Below, piece after piece: positions 46,174 to 58,339 of a stretch of DNA of 64,000 bases. The DNA is taken from contig OX419761.1 in assembly GCA_948567375.1 (NCBI GenBank), positions 18,726,501-18,790,500 on the forward strand. The letters run 5' to 3'. The notes beneath the pieces were generated by a model that did no database searches, was not told where the DNA came from, and saw only the letters and a program-made list of their open reading frames with translations. How positions within the stretch are numbered: position 1 is the stretch's first letter; each line of letters opens with the position of its first letter. Origin of the DNA: Lunularia cruciata. Its lineage: Eukaryota; Streptophyta; Marchantiopsida; Lunulariales; Lunulariaceae. Both the position numbers and the translations under genes were made by a program.

Positions 46174-48070
46174 TGTGGTAGACTCTTGAATTCATTATGA
46201 GAATGAATAACATTCATCACTTTGTGTGTTTGAATAATCAATAAAAAAAAATTGTGCTTTGTTTTTATGCATGCATTCAATTGTTTTCAAAAATCATCTT
46301 TTTCAATTAGTGGATATCCATTCATGTTCATGTTGTTTGGAGGTATGCACTACTATGCACAAGTGTTTATTATAATTTTTCGGTATGCATTTATAGTATG
46401 CATTGGTATATGTTGATACATGCTACTAGTGTGCATTAGTATCTAAAAGATTTTGGGGTTAACTTTAATAATAAAGCTAGGATGCATTGGGGTGAAAATG
46501 CATATTTAATATTTGATACATGAAAAGTCAATTAGGTGGTCGGGTGTCTATCAATGTTTAAAGTATGTATTGGGGGGCAAACACATACCCAACATGTGAC
46601 AAGTCAATTGGGTGTTCTATTGGATATAGCTACCAATTTAGAAATTTGAGACATCTTCTTGAGAAGGAAGAAGTTTTATAAACTCAACTTCCATCAAGTT
46701 TTTCTTTTCCTTGACTTATAGTTTTGAGTTTTTGGGAGAAGAGAGATTGGTAGACAATCATTCTTGAGTTGTAGTTTTTGGTGATGAGAAATTGGGAGAC
46801 AATGGAGAGGGAGGAGAAAGGGGAAAAAATTGGGAGGGAAGAGAGAGCCATTGAGTTTTTGATATTCTTGAGTTGTAGTTTTGAGAGAAGAGAAATCAAG
46901 AGATAGTAAGGGGTTTCAAAATTGACTTTCATGGGATGTTTTTATAGGTCATGGAGGATACCCATAAAATTTCACCACACCCATAAAAATTTTCACTCAA
47001 AAGAGGAAACATCCATAAAATATCTTTAGTCTTTACCTACCTTACTATCCATTTCTGCTTTCACTCTTACCGGAAGTTTATAGGCCAAAATCAGGAATGA
47101 ATTGTGACTAATATTAATAAGCAAGGTATAACTATCATTAATTTACATGGCGTGAATGCAACTTGTCAAGAGTACACTCTTGCTTGAGAATTTGAAGTAC
47201 ACTTACTTGCACTCATCCCAAGATGAATGAAATTTCAAAAACATTGGAATCTTGGTCTTTCCAAAAGGTTTGTAGTGGCTTTGTTAATTATTTTTGGAAT
47301 TCACTGTGTGTTTGGTTTGCTAGTTTTCTATAGTTTTCAATCAATTTTTGGAACTGAAATTTGAAATAGGAAAGCTCAATCCAAGTTTTAGGCATCCACA
47401 ATTGCTAGCATGTCAACATTTTGGGAAGTTAGAAGAGAATGTAAGTACAACAGCTTTGTACGTAATAAGTATAAATTGCACACACCCACATGCATGGGAA
47501 TTGATTATCCAAAGTTGAGTCTCAATCCCTACAATTCCACTTTAGATTCTTACACCATCATTTCACCTTCTCATGCAATGAAATTTCAAGATATTTGGAA
47601 CATGGTGTTTCAAACATGATGTCATCAAGTCCATTAGGGTCCATATCAAAAGCAATGGATAAAAATAATTTTAGAATGGTCTCTCACCATGATGGTCAAA
47701 TTTTGGATTTATCTAGAAGACAATGACCATTTCAAGCAAATCCATGGAGGAAGCTACAAGAAACTTGTCCAAAAGAGTACTTTTGTCAATAACATGGCAA
47801 CCTATACCCAACCTATACCCAACCTTGATCGCAAGACATGCATCAAGCGATTGGCACATTCGAGCATTTATATATAGCACATTTTTCACACATTTCTCAC
47901 AAGTGTCTAATATTTGCGGTTATGTTCATAATATGGAGCTCTTTACCCAATCTGTTTCACTATTCATCTTGGTGAGATAAAACATGGGGCTTCCTCCATT
48001 CAGTTTGAGTCTTTTGAAATTTTGAAATTTTAATTGATTCAATGTTTCAGGTTTTGTTAATTTTTGGTTC
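46174..48070. other. AT-rich region without recognisable genes
   Basis: Short open frames such as 46684-46932 minus and 47410-47619 plus have no family resemblance. Near 46710-46910 a TTCTTGAGTTGTAGTTTT..GAGAAAT unit recurs about three times as an imperfect local repeat. Confidence 0.4.
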
Positions 48071-48112
48071 TAAATTATATATATATAATTTTTTATTTTT
48101 CATTGTAGATTA

Positions 48113-48318
48113 TCATTGTATCATGTGTATAAAATTAAATACAGTTATAAATCTTTTTTTTTAAATTGTAATTGTTGATACTTGCAATGATTATCTAAGA
48201 TGATCATGTGTAATGAAGTTGTACATGATAATTTTAAATAATGCTTGCAATATCAACAATTGTGATTTAAAAAAAGGACAATCTAAATATCCTAAAACTT
48301 ATACACATGATACAATGA
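48113..48318. repeat. long imperfect inverted repeat (foldback, MITE-like)
   Basis: Left arm 48113-48194 and right arm 48238-48318 are reverse complements with mismatches: TCATTGTATCATGTGTATAA pairs with TTATACACATGATACAATGA, and the AATTGTTGATA..TTGCAA segment also pairs. Pairing continues weakly into the centre (ATCATGTG/CATGAT) and outward to about 48075 and 48350. No target duplication was identified. Confidence 0.75.
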
Positions 48319-49342
48319 AAAAATAGAATTTTAAATATTGTACTTATTGGTTTATCTTATTTATTTATTTAGTAATCCCCTTACAGCCTCTTCCACTTAG
48401 ATTGTTCTCGAGTGATCTTCTACGATGGGATTCTTTTCATCTTCTTTATAATCTATGAATTTAACAAATTTCATAAATGGAAAAGGAATGAGAGATGATT
48501 TTTTCAAAACAATTTTTTTTGACAAAACTTCCGGAGATACCCTAAACTCTAACGTTCAACCGTTAGATTAATCACAAGATTTATTGGTGCTTCTTTGGTC
48601 CGAAGACTGAATATAATGTTGTTCAAAAACTTCCTCTTCTCCCCGGTAATAAACCTTGGTGTAGTAGATCTCGAGTCCGGAAGCAGAATAACATAACTTT
48701 ACTGAGCATGGATGCACTTCGCATTTTACTGGACTTAGAGTTTGAGAGAATAACTCTATTTCCAAGTTCCAGGACAAGGAAGTAATCCCGTTATATTTAC
48801 TTCTATCTTGAATATACTTCATCTCATAGAATTATTTATTAGTTGGAGATATATTTGATATAATTGTATTCTATTTTATGATAGATTACATCCCTAAATT
48901 ATAATTATTCTAACATAATATATTCTTATTTTTATACCTTGTTTGGCTTTTATTTAAAATAAAATTTTCTGACATATTTTTATAATAAGACACTGAAAAA
49001 CTAGTGACTTTGTGCATGAAAAAATTACCACCCATATTACACCTTTTAGTGTAAAGTGTTCAACAATTCCTTGTTTAAGTTTTGGGAATAAAGAATACCA
49101 TCAAAGGTTTGCTAAGCTCAAGATGATCTTCTTTTGATATTTATGGTCTTTATTGTGAGAGACCATTCTCATGAGATGAAAAGGATATAAGATGTGTATA
49201 AAAAATTAGATCTTCTCATTTCACATGACAGCAAAGATGATTTTCTTCAAAAACTATATCATCAACATGAAAAGGTAATTGACAACAAAGAGATATTGTG
49301 ATATGATAATAATCAAATTCTTTTGCAAGATTGAGCACCATC
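48319..49342. other. AT-rich region with one unassigned open frame
   Basis: A minus-strand 84-codon frame at 48568-48822 (contains YYTKVYYRGEEEVFEQHY) lies in a segment with visibly higher GC than its surroundings. No family recognised. It could be a captured gene fragment. The rest shows nothing. Confidence 0.3.
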
Positions 49343-49798
49343 TTAAGAACATTTATTCAAGAGCAAAGGTTTTGGCTTGTGTAGTGACCCACCTATGCTT
49401 CCTTTGGAGCAAACTCTTGTGTTTTCTATTAGTTTAGTAGTTTTAGTGCATAATAATGCAAAAGGTTGTGAATAAAGCCAAAAAATGGTGTTAGTCGTTA
49501 AATGAGCCCCTTGCAAAGTAATTAAATCCCTCATACAACAACCAAGACCTAGTTCAATGATACAATGATCAAGTGTTTGTATCTTGACATGGCTTGGGGG
49601 CCTGTATATCTTGCAAAGATCAAGAATAGGAACAATCCTAAGAATACAAAGACAACAAAGATCATTTGTTACAAAGTTCAGGTAATATAAAGTTCTATCA
49701 ATATGAACTTCTGCCGTCAAATTAAGTGCCACCAAATGCTGCACCGTAGAACTTCCCTCCTCTCTCTCATGTCTTCCTCTTGCATGCACAGCTAGCAA
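49343..49798 (-). other. unassigned 151-codon open frame
   Basis: The longest uninterrupted frame between 46 and 51 kb, cysteine- and leucine-rich (contains LCCLCILRIVPILDLCKIY). No domain, no convincing start context and no neighbouring exon. Likely fortuitous, or a frame of an unrecognised repeat. Confidence 0.15.
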
Positions 49799-50180
49799 TT
49801 GTACTCTTGACTATTGATGACAAACAACACACATTTGGGAGGTGATTGTCACCTTTCACCAACTGCCATGATGGATGAAGGACAGACCAGTTTTATCAAG
49901 ACTATAAAATGCTGATCCTACATAGCAAGGAGGACTTTATTTCATTTAATGCAATCAAATTTTTGTTCCATTGTGCAAGAATCCATCCACACTACCAACA
50001 TGAATCACTTTTTCATCAACAAAGTGCAATAACTTGAGAACTACCATCTAAGCTCAAAAGTGATCATGGTGAAAAATCTAAAGCTTGATGAGAAAAGGAT
50101 TTGGGATTGGCAGATCAAGACCATGGAACATCTCTTGTTTCAACTCTTCCTCCAACAGTCTAGCTCTCACACTCCACTAC

Positions 50181-50182
<2 letters not shown>

Positions 50183-50235
<53 letters not shown>
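50183..50235. repeat. (CT)n microsatellite
   Basis: About 26 uninterrupted CT units (53 bases), strongly polymorphic in type. It generates an artefactual Ser/Leu frame. Confidence 0.97.
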
Positions 50236-50238
<3 letters not shown>

Positions 50239-51239
50239 GTCATTCTCCTGATTGAGACTCCTAAAACTAAACCACACTTGTCCATCAAATCTCAACCACC
50301 TATACATATCAAAGCCTCAAAGTGTACATAATCATAATCCATGTGGCCAATCACTTAAATGTAAGTAGATTGCTCACATGGTAGTAGCTCAACTATGAGA
50401 TCTGTTGTATGAGCTACTCAAATAATATGGAGATAAACAATACTAAATACATTGGCTACAAAACCATAACATGATAGATTTAGGGTTAAGTTCTAGCATT
50501 AGGTTATCACAAATCTGCTCTAGCAAGGAGGTATCCAACAAACTCCAAACCCAAAGCTAGAACTCTAGATTCCTACTCTTAAGGTAATTGGATATGCAAT
50601 ATAAACCACAATGGAAATTTCTAGAGGTTTGCTTAAAATTTTTATAGACTTCATTGGTCTATCCTCCTTTAAATTTTTTCTTACCATTGCTAAATACTCT
50701 GATTTAAGAATCTACTCCATCACCAACATCCTCTTACAAAAACTCTCAAGTTATTGCAATTTGAACTTGAACAAGTTTCAAGAAATAAAGAGGACAATGG
50801 AGGCATTGTAAAGTCAAAATATGTACCTTTAGGAAAGACCATATAATTCAAGAAGTGGAGTCATCCCAAAACCTAGTAATAGTGGCCAAAGTACCTTGAG
50901 AGTCACTAGTGCTAATGACACCAACCCCAATCAACAATGAAGCCACATTGTTACTATGGGTGAAGAAGACATGCAACATTGAACCTTACAAGGGACAACA
51001 TTCCATGGGAGTAATGGAAAACTAGATTTCAAGAATGAATTAATATTTTTGATTATTCATAACTAAGATCATCAATCATTCCATAATCATGTTTGCATGT
51101 GGATACTTGATTAATAAAGCATTCACTTGGTATGATGCCAAGGAACAATTAGTGTTGGCATAATGAAGAGAGATCACTTGGACAACAATGCAAGGAGGCA
51201 ACTAAAGAATTTTCAGTCCATGGATTCCATGTAGATGGC

Positions 51240-51720
51240 TCAAACTTGACTATAAGAGTTGAAGCAAAAGAACAACATACAAGAGTACATGGAAGCATTT
51301 CTCAATCTACAGGTTGCAATAACAAATATCAATCCAGCAAAAGCTTTTGAAATTTTCAAACGAGGGTTAAAAGAGAAAATTCACCAAGAGGTAATGGTAC
51401 AAAATCCTTGAACTGTTTTTGAAGCCATTGTGTGTGCTTGGAGAATAGAATGAGTGCTTGGCAGAGGTGAAGGGATAGTCTTGACTCAACACTATCAAAC
51501 ACTGCACTTTGGCGGACCAATTCCTATGGAATTGAGAAACATTTGTTTTTGAGACCAAGGAGCATGACCGCTCTAAGGAGAACAAGGACTAGTCAAAGAA
51601 AGTAGAGATGGAGTCCCATGAGGAGAAGGAGCTTGAGCAAAACAACAACATTATTACAATTGCAGCCAAGCTAGGCATATAGCAATCAATTGTCATGTTC
51701 ATGTTCTTAGGGGCTCTTGG
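51240..51720 (+). pseudogene. G3 gag remnant with damaged zinc knuckle
   Basis: Capsid-type helix region KQKNNIQEYMEAFLNL and FEIFKRGLKEKIHQEV near 51260-51400. The knuckle near 51645-51700 reads YYNCSQARHIAINC, in which the first expected Cys is Tyr (a single G to A change would do it). Several stops. Confidence 0.7.
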
Positions 51721-51959
51721 CCTCCGTACAATTAATCAATTAATTAAGTGATTAAGTGATCATTGAAAAATTTGGAGAGACAAATTGAAGAAGAAGATGC
51801 CAAAATCTCATTGGAAAGCAAAAATCACCAAAAGATGTACCTTATAGCCTTATTGGCTCAATGGGAAAGACTAAAAGTGGGGGGAGCAAGAGAACAAGTG
51901 TGCAAGGTTGAGGAAGATAAATGCACAACTTATTGTCATAAATGGAATCCTAGAGGCAA

Positions 51960-52080
51960 TCAAGTGAGAGTATTGATAGAACTTAGAGCAAAAAAGAATT
52001 TCTTGTCTTGCTCTATTGCAATAAGATTGGGGATGGAACAAGAGAAGGATGAGAATAAAGAAGTAGAGTTACTTAAATAG
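51960..52080 (+). pseudogene. G3 protease remnant, catalytic triplet lost
   Basis: VLIELRAKKNFLSCSIAIRLGM occupies the place of the retropepsin active site. The D-S-G-A type triplet reads E-L-R-A here, so no activity is possible. Confidence 0.65.
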
Positions 52081-52346
52081 AGAGGATTGAGTTGTTACCT
52101 AAAATGATAGCACTCTCTATAGGAGAGTATCAAGAAGAAATTGAGTGGCAAGTGATATAGTTAGCTCATTGTGATATAATCTTAAGCATGCTATGGTAGA
52201 GCACTCAACCCCACGGTTGATTGGAGGAAGAAAATAGTGACAACTAGCCCATGGAAGATCATTGCACATAAAAAAAGATTGCAAAGGCAAGAACTATATC
52301 TCTATGTCATAGAGAAAATAACTATCAATAAGACAATAGATGTTTC

Positions 52347-53760
52347 ATGGGTCTAACAAAAGAAGTCCAAAGTGCACAACTTGATAGAAAAATTCTTGAG
52401 AATTTGAAAGATTTGGTCAGTGAGTTTCAAGATGTCTTTTTTGATGATTTACCCTCAAGATTACCACCAAAAAGGAGAGTAGATCATAAAATTAAGACAC
52501 TTCTTAGGAAGACATCTCCTTGTAAGGCCCCATATTGACTATCACTCCATGAGTTGGAAGGGTGCAAGGCTCAAATCAAGGATATGTTGTAGAAAGGGTT
52601 TATCCAACCCAAAATATCACCATATGGTGCTCTTGTCTTGTTTGTGAAGAAGGATGGTACAATGTGCATGTGCATTGACTATTGAGGCTCAATCAACAAA
52701 TGGTGAAGAAAAAAACCCATTACCTTGCATGGATGACTTGTTTGATCAACTCAATGAGGCAAGACACTTCACCAAACTTGATCTACATAGCAGTTATAAC
52801 CAAATTAGGCTCATAGAAGAAGACACACAATATTTCCTTTCAAACAAGATATGGTCACTTTGAGTACCAGGTGATGCCGTTTGGTCTCACCAATGCACCA
52901 ACCACTTTCATGAGTTTGATGAATGACATATTTTGCCCATACTTGGATAAATCTATTATCATTTTCCTTGATGACATCTTAGTCTACAATAGGAAAATGA
53001 AGGATCACATGCAACATTTGCAAAAATTACTCCAAATTTTGCAATAGAACCAATTATATGCCAAAGTCTCAAATTGTGAGTTTGGCAAGTCTTAAGTAGA
53101 TTAATTGGGGCATAAAGTAAATGCAAAAGGTATCCAAGTATTAATAGATAAAATAGAGGTCATTCCAAAAATGGTGTTCTCTAAAAGGTCAAATTCAACT
53201 CAAGAGTTTATTGAAATCGATGGTGTTCTATTGTTGATTTGTCAAGGACTTTTTCAAGGTTTCACAACCTATAATGGCACTACTTGGCAAGAGGAAGAAG
53301 TGGATGTAGGAAATTGCATATGAAATTTCCTTTCAAGAACTAAAAGATGCATTACTACATGCACCAATCTTGAAATGGTATGACCTAAAACATCCAATCA
53401 AGCTAGTTATAGATTCATCAAGCATTGCAATAAGAGCAATCCTACAACATGAATGGAATGACGGATGGCACCTAGTTGCATATTTCTCTCAAAATTTGTT
53501 ATCAATAGAGTGCAACTATCACACCACTAAATAAGAAGAGTTGGCTATTGTCTTTGCAACCAAGCATTGGAAGCACTATCTTGGCAAGAAGGTATTTGTG
53601 GTGGAGATAACCATAAACCTCTAGTCTTCCTTGAGACACAAAAGAATCTATCTTCTTGATAGAACTTTTGGGTAGAATGGAGAAAACTGTTCAACATGAC
53701 AATCACATATGTGGAAGGTAAAAAAAAACTTGCATATGCACTTACTTGAATGCAATGGCA
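52347..53760 (+). pseudogene. G3 reverse transcriptase and RNase H
   Basis: RT blocks: DLPSRLPPKR (about 52448), [20 protein letters not shown] (about 52623), DLFDQLNEARHFTKLDLHSSYNQIR (52737-52810), [17 protein letters not shown] (about 52867), [11 protein letters not shown] with both aspartates (about 52957), LGHKVNAKGIQV (about 53106). RNase H: KLVIDSSSIAIRAILQHEW (53400), YFSQNLLSIECNYHTT (53480) and ELAIVFATKHWKHYL (53537). Multiple stops and frameshifts. Confidence 0.88.
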
Positions 53761-53859
53761 AACAATATGGTGGTATAGGTCAAGATGAACCTATTGCTAT
53801 GAAGATTAGACCATAGATTATAGGAGCTCAATCATCCAAAGACATAACCAATACCCAAG

Positions 53860-54409
53860 GACCCACCTTTCATGATTGCAAGTTATGGATCCTTGATGCT
53901 CAAGACCTAAGAACCACCATCCTAGTTAAGTATCATGATTCAATCATTACAAGTCACATTGGAGTGGACAGGATCTTAGATGCAATTAAACACCATTACT
54001 ATTGGCCTCAGATGACTAACAACACAATTGAGTAGGTTTGAACTTGCCTACTCTATCAAGAAAGTAAAACCTCTAATGAGGCTCCTGCAAGATTCCTTCT
54101 TACTTCTACACAATGTTAGGAGCATGTTAGCATGGATCTGATTTGTGAAAATTCCCCAAGATCACCTTAAGATTTGAGTTCATTGTAGTCTTTGTAGACC
54201 AACTCAACAAAATGATTCATGTGTGTCCTATGACCAAGGATGTGACTGCTCCATAACTAGCTCAATTATAATTAGCTGTAGTTTTCTCTCACCATGGTCT
54301 TTCTTGAGTGCTTATCACATATTGGGGTACTCAATTCACTAGTTCATTTTAGAGAACACTCTTTGGTATCTTCAAAACCAAACTTGCCATGTCCATGGCA
54401 TACCATCCA
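53860..54409 (+). pseudogene. G3 integrase, cut by G4
   Basis: HHCC region HDSIITSHIGVDRILDAIKHHYYWPQM (53935-54014), then C-LLYQESK, and a core start EHVSMDLI near 54120. The frame reaches the PWHTIH/AYHP block at 54400, exactly where TGTAAAAGACA of the G4 LTR begins. Confidence 0.78.
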
Positions 54410-54871
54410 TGTAAAAGACAGGAGAGATATAGGAGAATGGAAGATTACATTGGGACTCTTGAATAATGGAAACTCCAAATATTTAGCATGGGGCTTTGGT
54501 ATTTATATAAAAGAGACAAGGCTCTTGAGAAGCTTCTTAAAAGCTATCTCTTAGAATGCAAACTAAGCTAAGTAGGAAGCTTCCTTCTAGAAGTCACCTA
54601 CTTGGCATGCAAACTAAGCTAGTCAAGAAGCTTCCCAAGAAATTTTCTTTTAAAAGCTACTTATTGGGCATGCAAGCTAAGCTACCCAAGAAGCTTCCAA
54701 AAAAGCTTCCTCTTAAAAGTCACTACATGGTATACGCATTACCTATCACTTGGAAAGTACCAAGTAGCTTCCTAGATACTTCTAGAATGTTCTTATAATT
54801 CTTGGCTAATTTAGCCAATTTGCTACTCTGTTAGTCTCAACTAACTTGTTTATAAACTCCACATTCTTACA
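54410..54871 (-). repeat. G4 3' LTR
   Basis: 462 bp from TGTAAAAGACAGG to CCACATTCTTACA on the plus strand. It is followed by TATTCCCCCATT, the complement of a polypurine tract. Contains several AAGCTTCC..GCATGCAA(A/G)CTAAGCTA units in array. Confidence 0.88.
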
Positions 54872-54879
54872 TATTCCCC

Positions 54880-56250
54880 CATTGCCAATTGATGACATCT
54901 CTGTCACCATGGAAGCTTCAAACTCTTGGATAGCTATTTGTGCATCATGGAGATGAGAAAAAGGCTCCCAAGTGGCATCATGAAGGAGATACCCTTTTCA
55001 AAAGACTTTATACTCAGTATGTTGTTGGTGCACTTGAATGTGACAACATGCAAGGATAAAATCAACTTCATATTGCTCATGATTGTTGATAGGGATGGGA
55101 GGAAGATGGAGTTGGGTACAAAAGGAAAAGGAAGACGGATTAGAAACAAAAGGTTTCAGCTTAGAAATATGAAAGACAAGGTGGATTTGCATATGCCAAG
55201 GCAAGGCAAGTTGATAAGCAACAAGAGAAATGATTTGGGTGATATCAAATGGAGCCATCTAATTAGAAGTAAGTTTACAAACTTGGGTATCAAGTGGGAA
55301 GGGTAGGTTATTAGAAGAAAGCATGACCTTATCACTGAGTTGAAAGGTGAGATCACAACAATATTGGTCCACATATTGTTTTTGATGATTTTGAGCAACA
55401 AGGAGATGAGATTTGGCTTGTTGTAAGGATTGGATATTGTGGTCAAGGCAGTAGAAGTATGAAGAACATGAGATAGAGGATGAGCAAGAAAGGAATTTGG
55501 AACAAGTGGGTCTTGGCCAAAATTAAGGAAAATGGGAAAGAATTTGGTGCTTGCCTACTTGGAGTTATTGTAGGCAAACTCAACAATTGCAAGATATTTC
55601 ATCCCAATTGGTATGGTGAATTTTAACAAGGTATGAAGCATATCCTCCACGGTGTGATTTGCACATTTGGTTTGTCCATCAGTTTGAGGATAATAGGCAA
55701 TGGACAAAGCAAACTTGGTGTCAAGCAGTGGGAAATATGACAGCCAAAATTTTCCAATGAATCAAGGATCATGGTCAGATGAGTACATGAGGCATCCAAT
55801 GATGCTTTAAGACATTGTTGAAGTAGATATAGTCCAATGTTGGAGCATCCACTATATTAAAGGTTGGTGCCAAATAGATTTGCTTACTAAACATATCAAC
55901 AAACACCAAGATTTTTGTGTGACCTTGCTTTGTCTTGGATAAGGATGCAATGAGATCTAAGCTCATGTGTTCCCATCAAGCAAATGGGATAGGAAGTGGT
56001 TGAAGGAGTCCACTCGGTTTTTGTTTACTAGTCTTACTGCGTTGGCAACTCTAATAAGATTGGACAAACTCTCAAATCTCTTGTACCATGTTGTGCCACC
56101 ACCATTGGTGTTGTAGGGTACCTAAGGCCTTGTCCACACGCATGTGACTAATAATTGGTAAGTCATGGGCTTCCTGAAGGTGCACAAGTCATAGATCACC
56201 CTTAGCTAGAATATAGATTTGGTTCTCACCAGATAGAAGATCTTCCTTGA
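54880..56250 (-). pseudogene. G4 integrase and C-terminal tail
   Basis: The minus strand gives the C-terminal module FDITQIISLVAYQLALP and HISKLKPFVSNPSSFSF (about 55090-55250). The integrase core is at 55600-56010 (MSLDLIASLSKTKQGH, FVDMFSKQIYLAPTF, FNNVLKHHWMPHVLI) and the zinc module at about 56030-56230. Stops and frameshifts throughout. Confidence 0.85.
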
Positions 56251-56399
56251 AGGAGGTGTTGTATTCCTTGTTTTATGTTGCAAGATGACCTTGTACTATT
56301 TGAAAGAAGGGATCTTGTGGTAAAATAGTCCTAAACTCAATTTGGACTTTTGAGTCAATTGATACTATTGTAATTGCCATTGTGAAGAGAGGAAGAGTC

Positions 56400-57807
56400 T
56401 TCAAATCAAGTTGTTGTGATAGGCATTGAGGATGACATGGAACCTACCATGTTTGTACTCAAGTTTGATGTCAAACAACTATAGTTGTTCCCCCAATTGC
56501 TGATATCAACTCTTCATGTGCTCCAAATATAATGTCTACAACAAGGATTTTTGATTGATTTACATGATCACTAGTTTCTCCAAGAGATAATACCTCCATA
56601 CCTTGGTGGCATATAACATTGCTAGTTGTTCTTGATCTTGAGAAAAGTAATTCCCTTGTATGGTGTTTAGTAGATGAGACACAAAGACAATAAGAGTAAC
56701 CCATCTAAAAATTCCAACTTCAACATAGCTCCAATGGTAAAGTTAGAAGTATCAAAATCAACCCCACAAGGTAGTTGAGAATCATATGGTTGAAGAATGG
56801 AACTTGAAGACACCATATGTTTTAGCTTCTAGAATGCTTCTTTGTTCTTGGTGGTGCATTGAAAGCTTAAGGTCTTCTCTAAGAGATTGGTCAATGGTGC
56901 AATCAAATGAGCATAATAGTGGATAAACTATTTGTAAACTTGTAATCCATTAAATGCCCATATTTTTATGGCATCTTTTGAAGTAGGCTAATTAATAATG
57001 GCTTTGATTTTCTCCTCTTCTATCTTGATCCCCTTTGATGAGACCTTATGGCCCAAGAACATAAGTTCCTTTTGCCAAAAGATACACTTTGACTTCTTGC
57101 AGTAAAACTTCCATTGACATAGGCATCTTAGGACTTCTTGCATGTGATTCATGTGTTCTACGTCCATCTTGCTATAAATTAAAATATCATTCAAGAAAAC
57201 CATTACATATTGATCTAATAGCACATCCAACACCTAATGCATCTGATCTATGAAGACTACTAGAGCATTAGTGAGCCCAAAAAGTAGAACTTTCCATTAA
57301 AAATATCCATACCTTGTGCAAAAGGTAAACTTTTGCACATCCTTTCTATTAATGAGAATTTTCCACTAGCCACTTTGGAGATCTAACTTGGAGAAGTATT
57401 ATGCTCCACTCAATTGATCTAGAAGTCATCAATTCAAGGCAAAGGATATGCATTCCTCACTATTTGTTTATTGGTGTCATGATAATCAATATAAAAACAA
57501 AGTCCTCCATCCTTCTTTGGACAAATAGTGATGGTACTCCCCAAGGAGATGTGCTATGTTGTCTGAAATCTTTCTTCAAAAACTTCATTAGTGTTGTTCA
57601 AAGCTCTTCCAACTCCTTTGGTGAGAGGTAATAGATTGGTCTACTCATTAGATTACTTCTTGGCAATAACTCAATCTTGAAGGGCATATCATGATTGGAA
57701 CATAATCCCTTTGGTAGATCATGCAAAAACACATTTTCAAACTCTTGAACTATTTGATCAACCATTGTTTGATGAGGCTTTTGGCACTCATCAGATTCTC
57801 CATGCAC
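56400..57807 (-). pseudogene. G4 RNase H and reverse transcriptase
   Basis: Minus-strand RT: EFENVFLHDLPKGL and FKIELLPRSNLMSRPIYYLSPKELEEL (57598-57750), then downstream MVFLNDILIYSKMDVEH near 57180-57205. The active-site FLDD is FLND (first Asp to Asn). KELMFLGHKVSSKGI lies near 57050. RNase H is at 56400-56900 with a stop at the site where G5 keeps an Arg. Catalytically dead by two criteria. Confidence 0.88.
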
Positions 57808-57899
57808 AATCTACTTGATCTACACCACAAAAATTGGAATATCTTTGTCCAATGCTTACTTCATGGTTGCTCTACGGACAAACTTCTCATCTTGGGACT

Positions 57900-58334
57900 G
57901 AGTATTCTTAGGCATCTTACTCAAAGGTGCTAGACAAACTAATTGGTAATTTTTACCTTGGTGTTGTACTTGAATTTATAATCAGGCCCAATCAAACTGA
58001 ACATTATGATATTCAAGCCAAAGCAAACCTAGAATGACATCATAATATAAAGGTGCCTCTACAAACCTCATAAACTCTAAATACTCCTTCCCAATCTTTA
58101 AATTGATAGATGTGAGGTATAGAATGAAATATCCTTTCTACCATCTACCATCATCAATCTACTTTTAATTATTAGCTTGATAGGAATACCTAATTTCTTT
58201 TTTAATTGCATGGACATGCAATTATTTGAACTTCCAAAATCAACCAAAATATTACAATCATGATTAGATATCATACATTGCAAGTGAAATAAACTTGTAT
58301 AGGTCAAGCCTTTGATCCTATTGGAATTAATCAA
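57900..58334 (-). pseudogene. G4 protease
   Basis: The minus strand reads NILVDFGSSNNCMSMQL near 58210-58260, the same unusual D-F-G triplet as G1 although the two copies are clearly diverged. Frame breaks after about 78 codons. Confidence 0.8.
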
Positions 58335-58339
58335 GTTCC

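Larger units (their letters stand above)
51230..54409 (+). mobile_element. G3: gypsy element, truncated and interrupted by G4
   Basis: Plus-strand coding trail of a second gypsy family: gag, protease, RT, RNase H, then integrase cut off at 54409 where the G4 LTR begins. No LTR of its own was recognised. The left limit is approximate; 50236-51229 shows no clear feature. Wording of RT and RNase H differs from the G1 family. Heavily interrupted by stops and frameshifts. Confidence 0.82.

Noticed and set aside
49343-49798. 151-codon minus-strand frame as a real gene
   Set aside because: No domain, no conserved motif, poor composition and no splice partners. It is probably an accident of AT-rich repeat DNA.
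50060-50251. 63-codon frame ending in Ser/Leu repeats
   Set aside because: The end is simply the translated (CT)n microsatellite.
54926-55306. 126-codon plus-strand frame in G4
   Set aside because: It is the antisense shadow of the G4 integrase C-terminal tail, which is recognisable on the minus strand.
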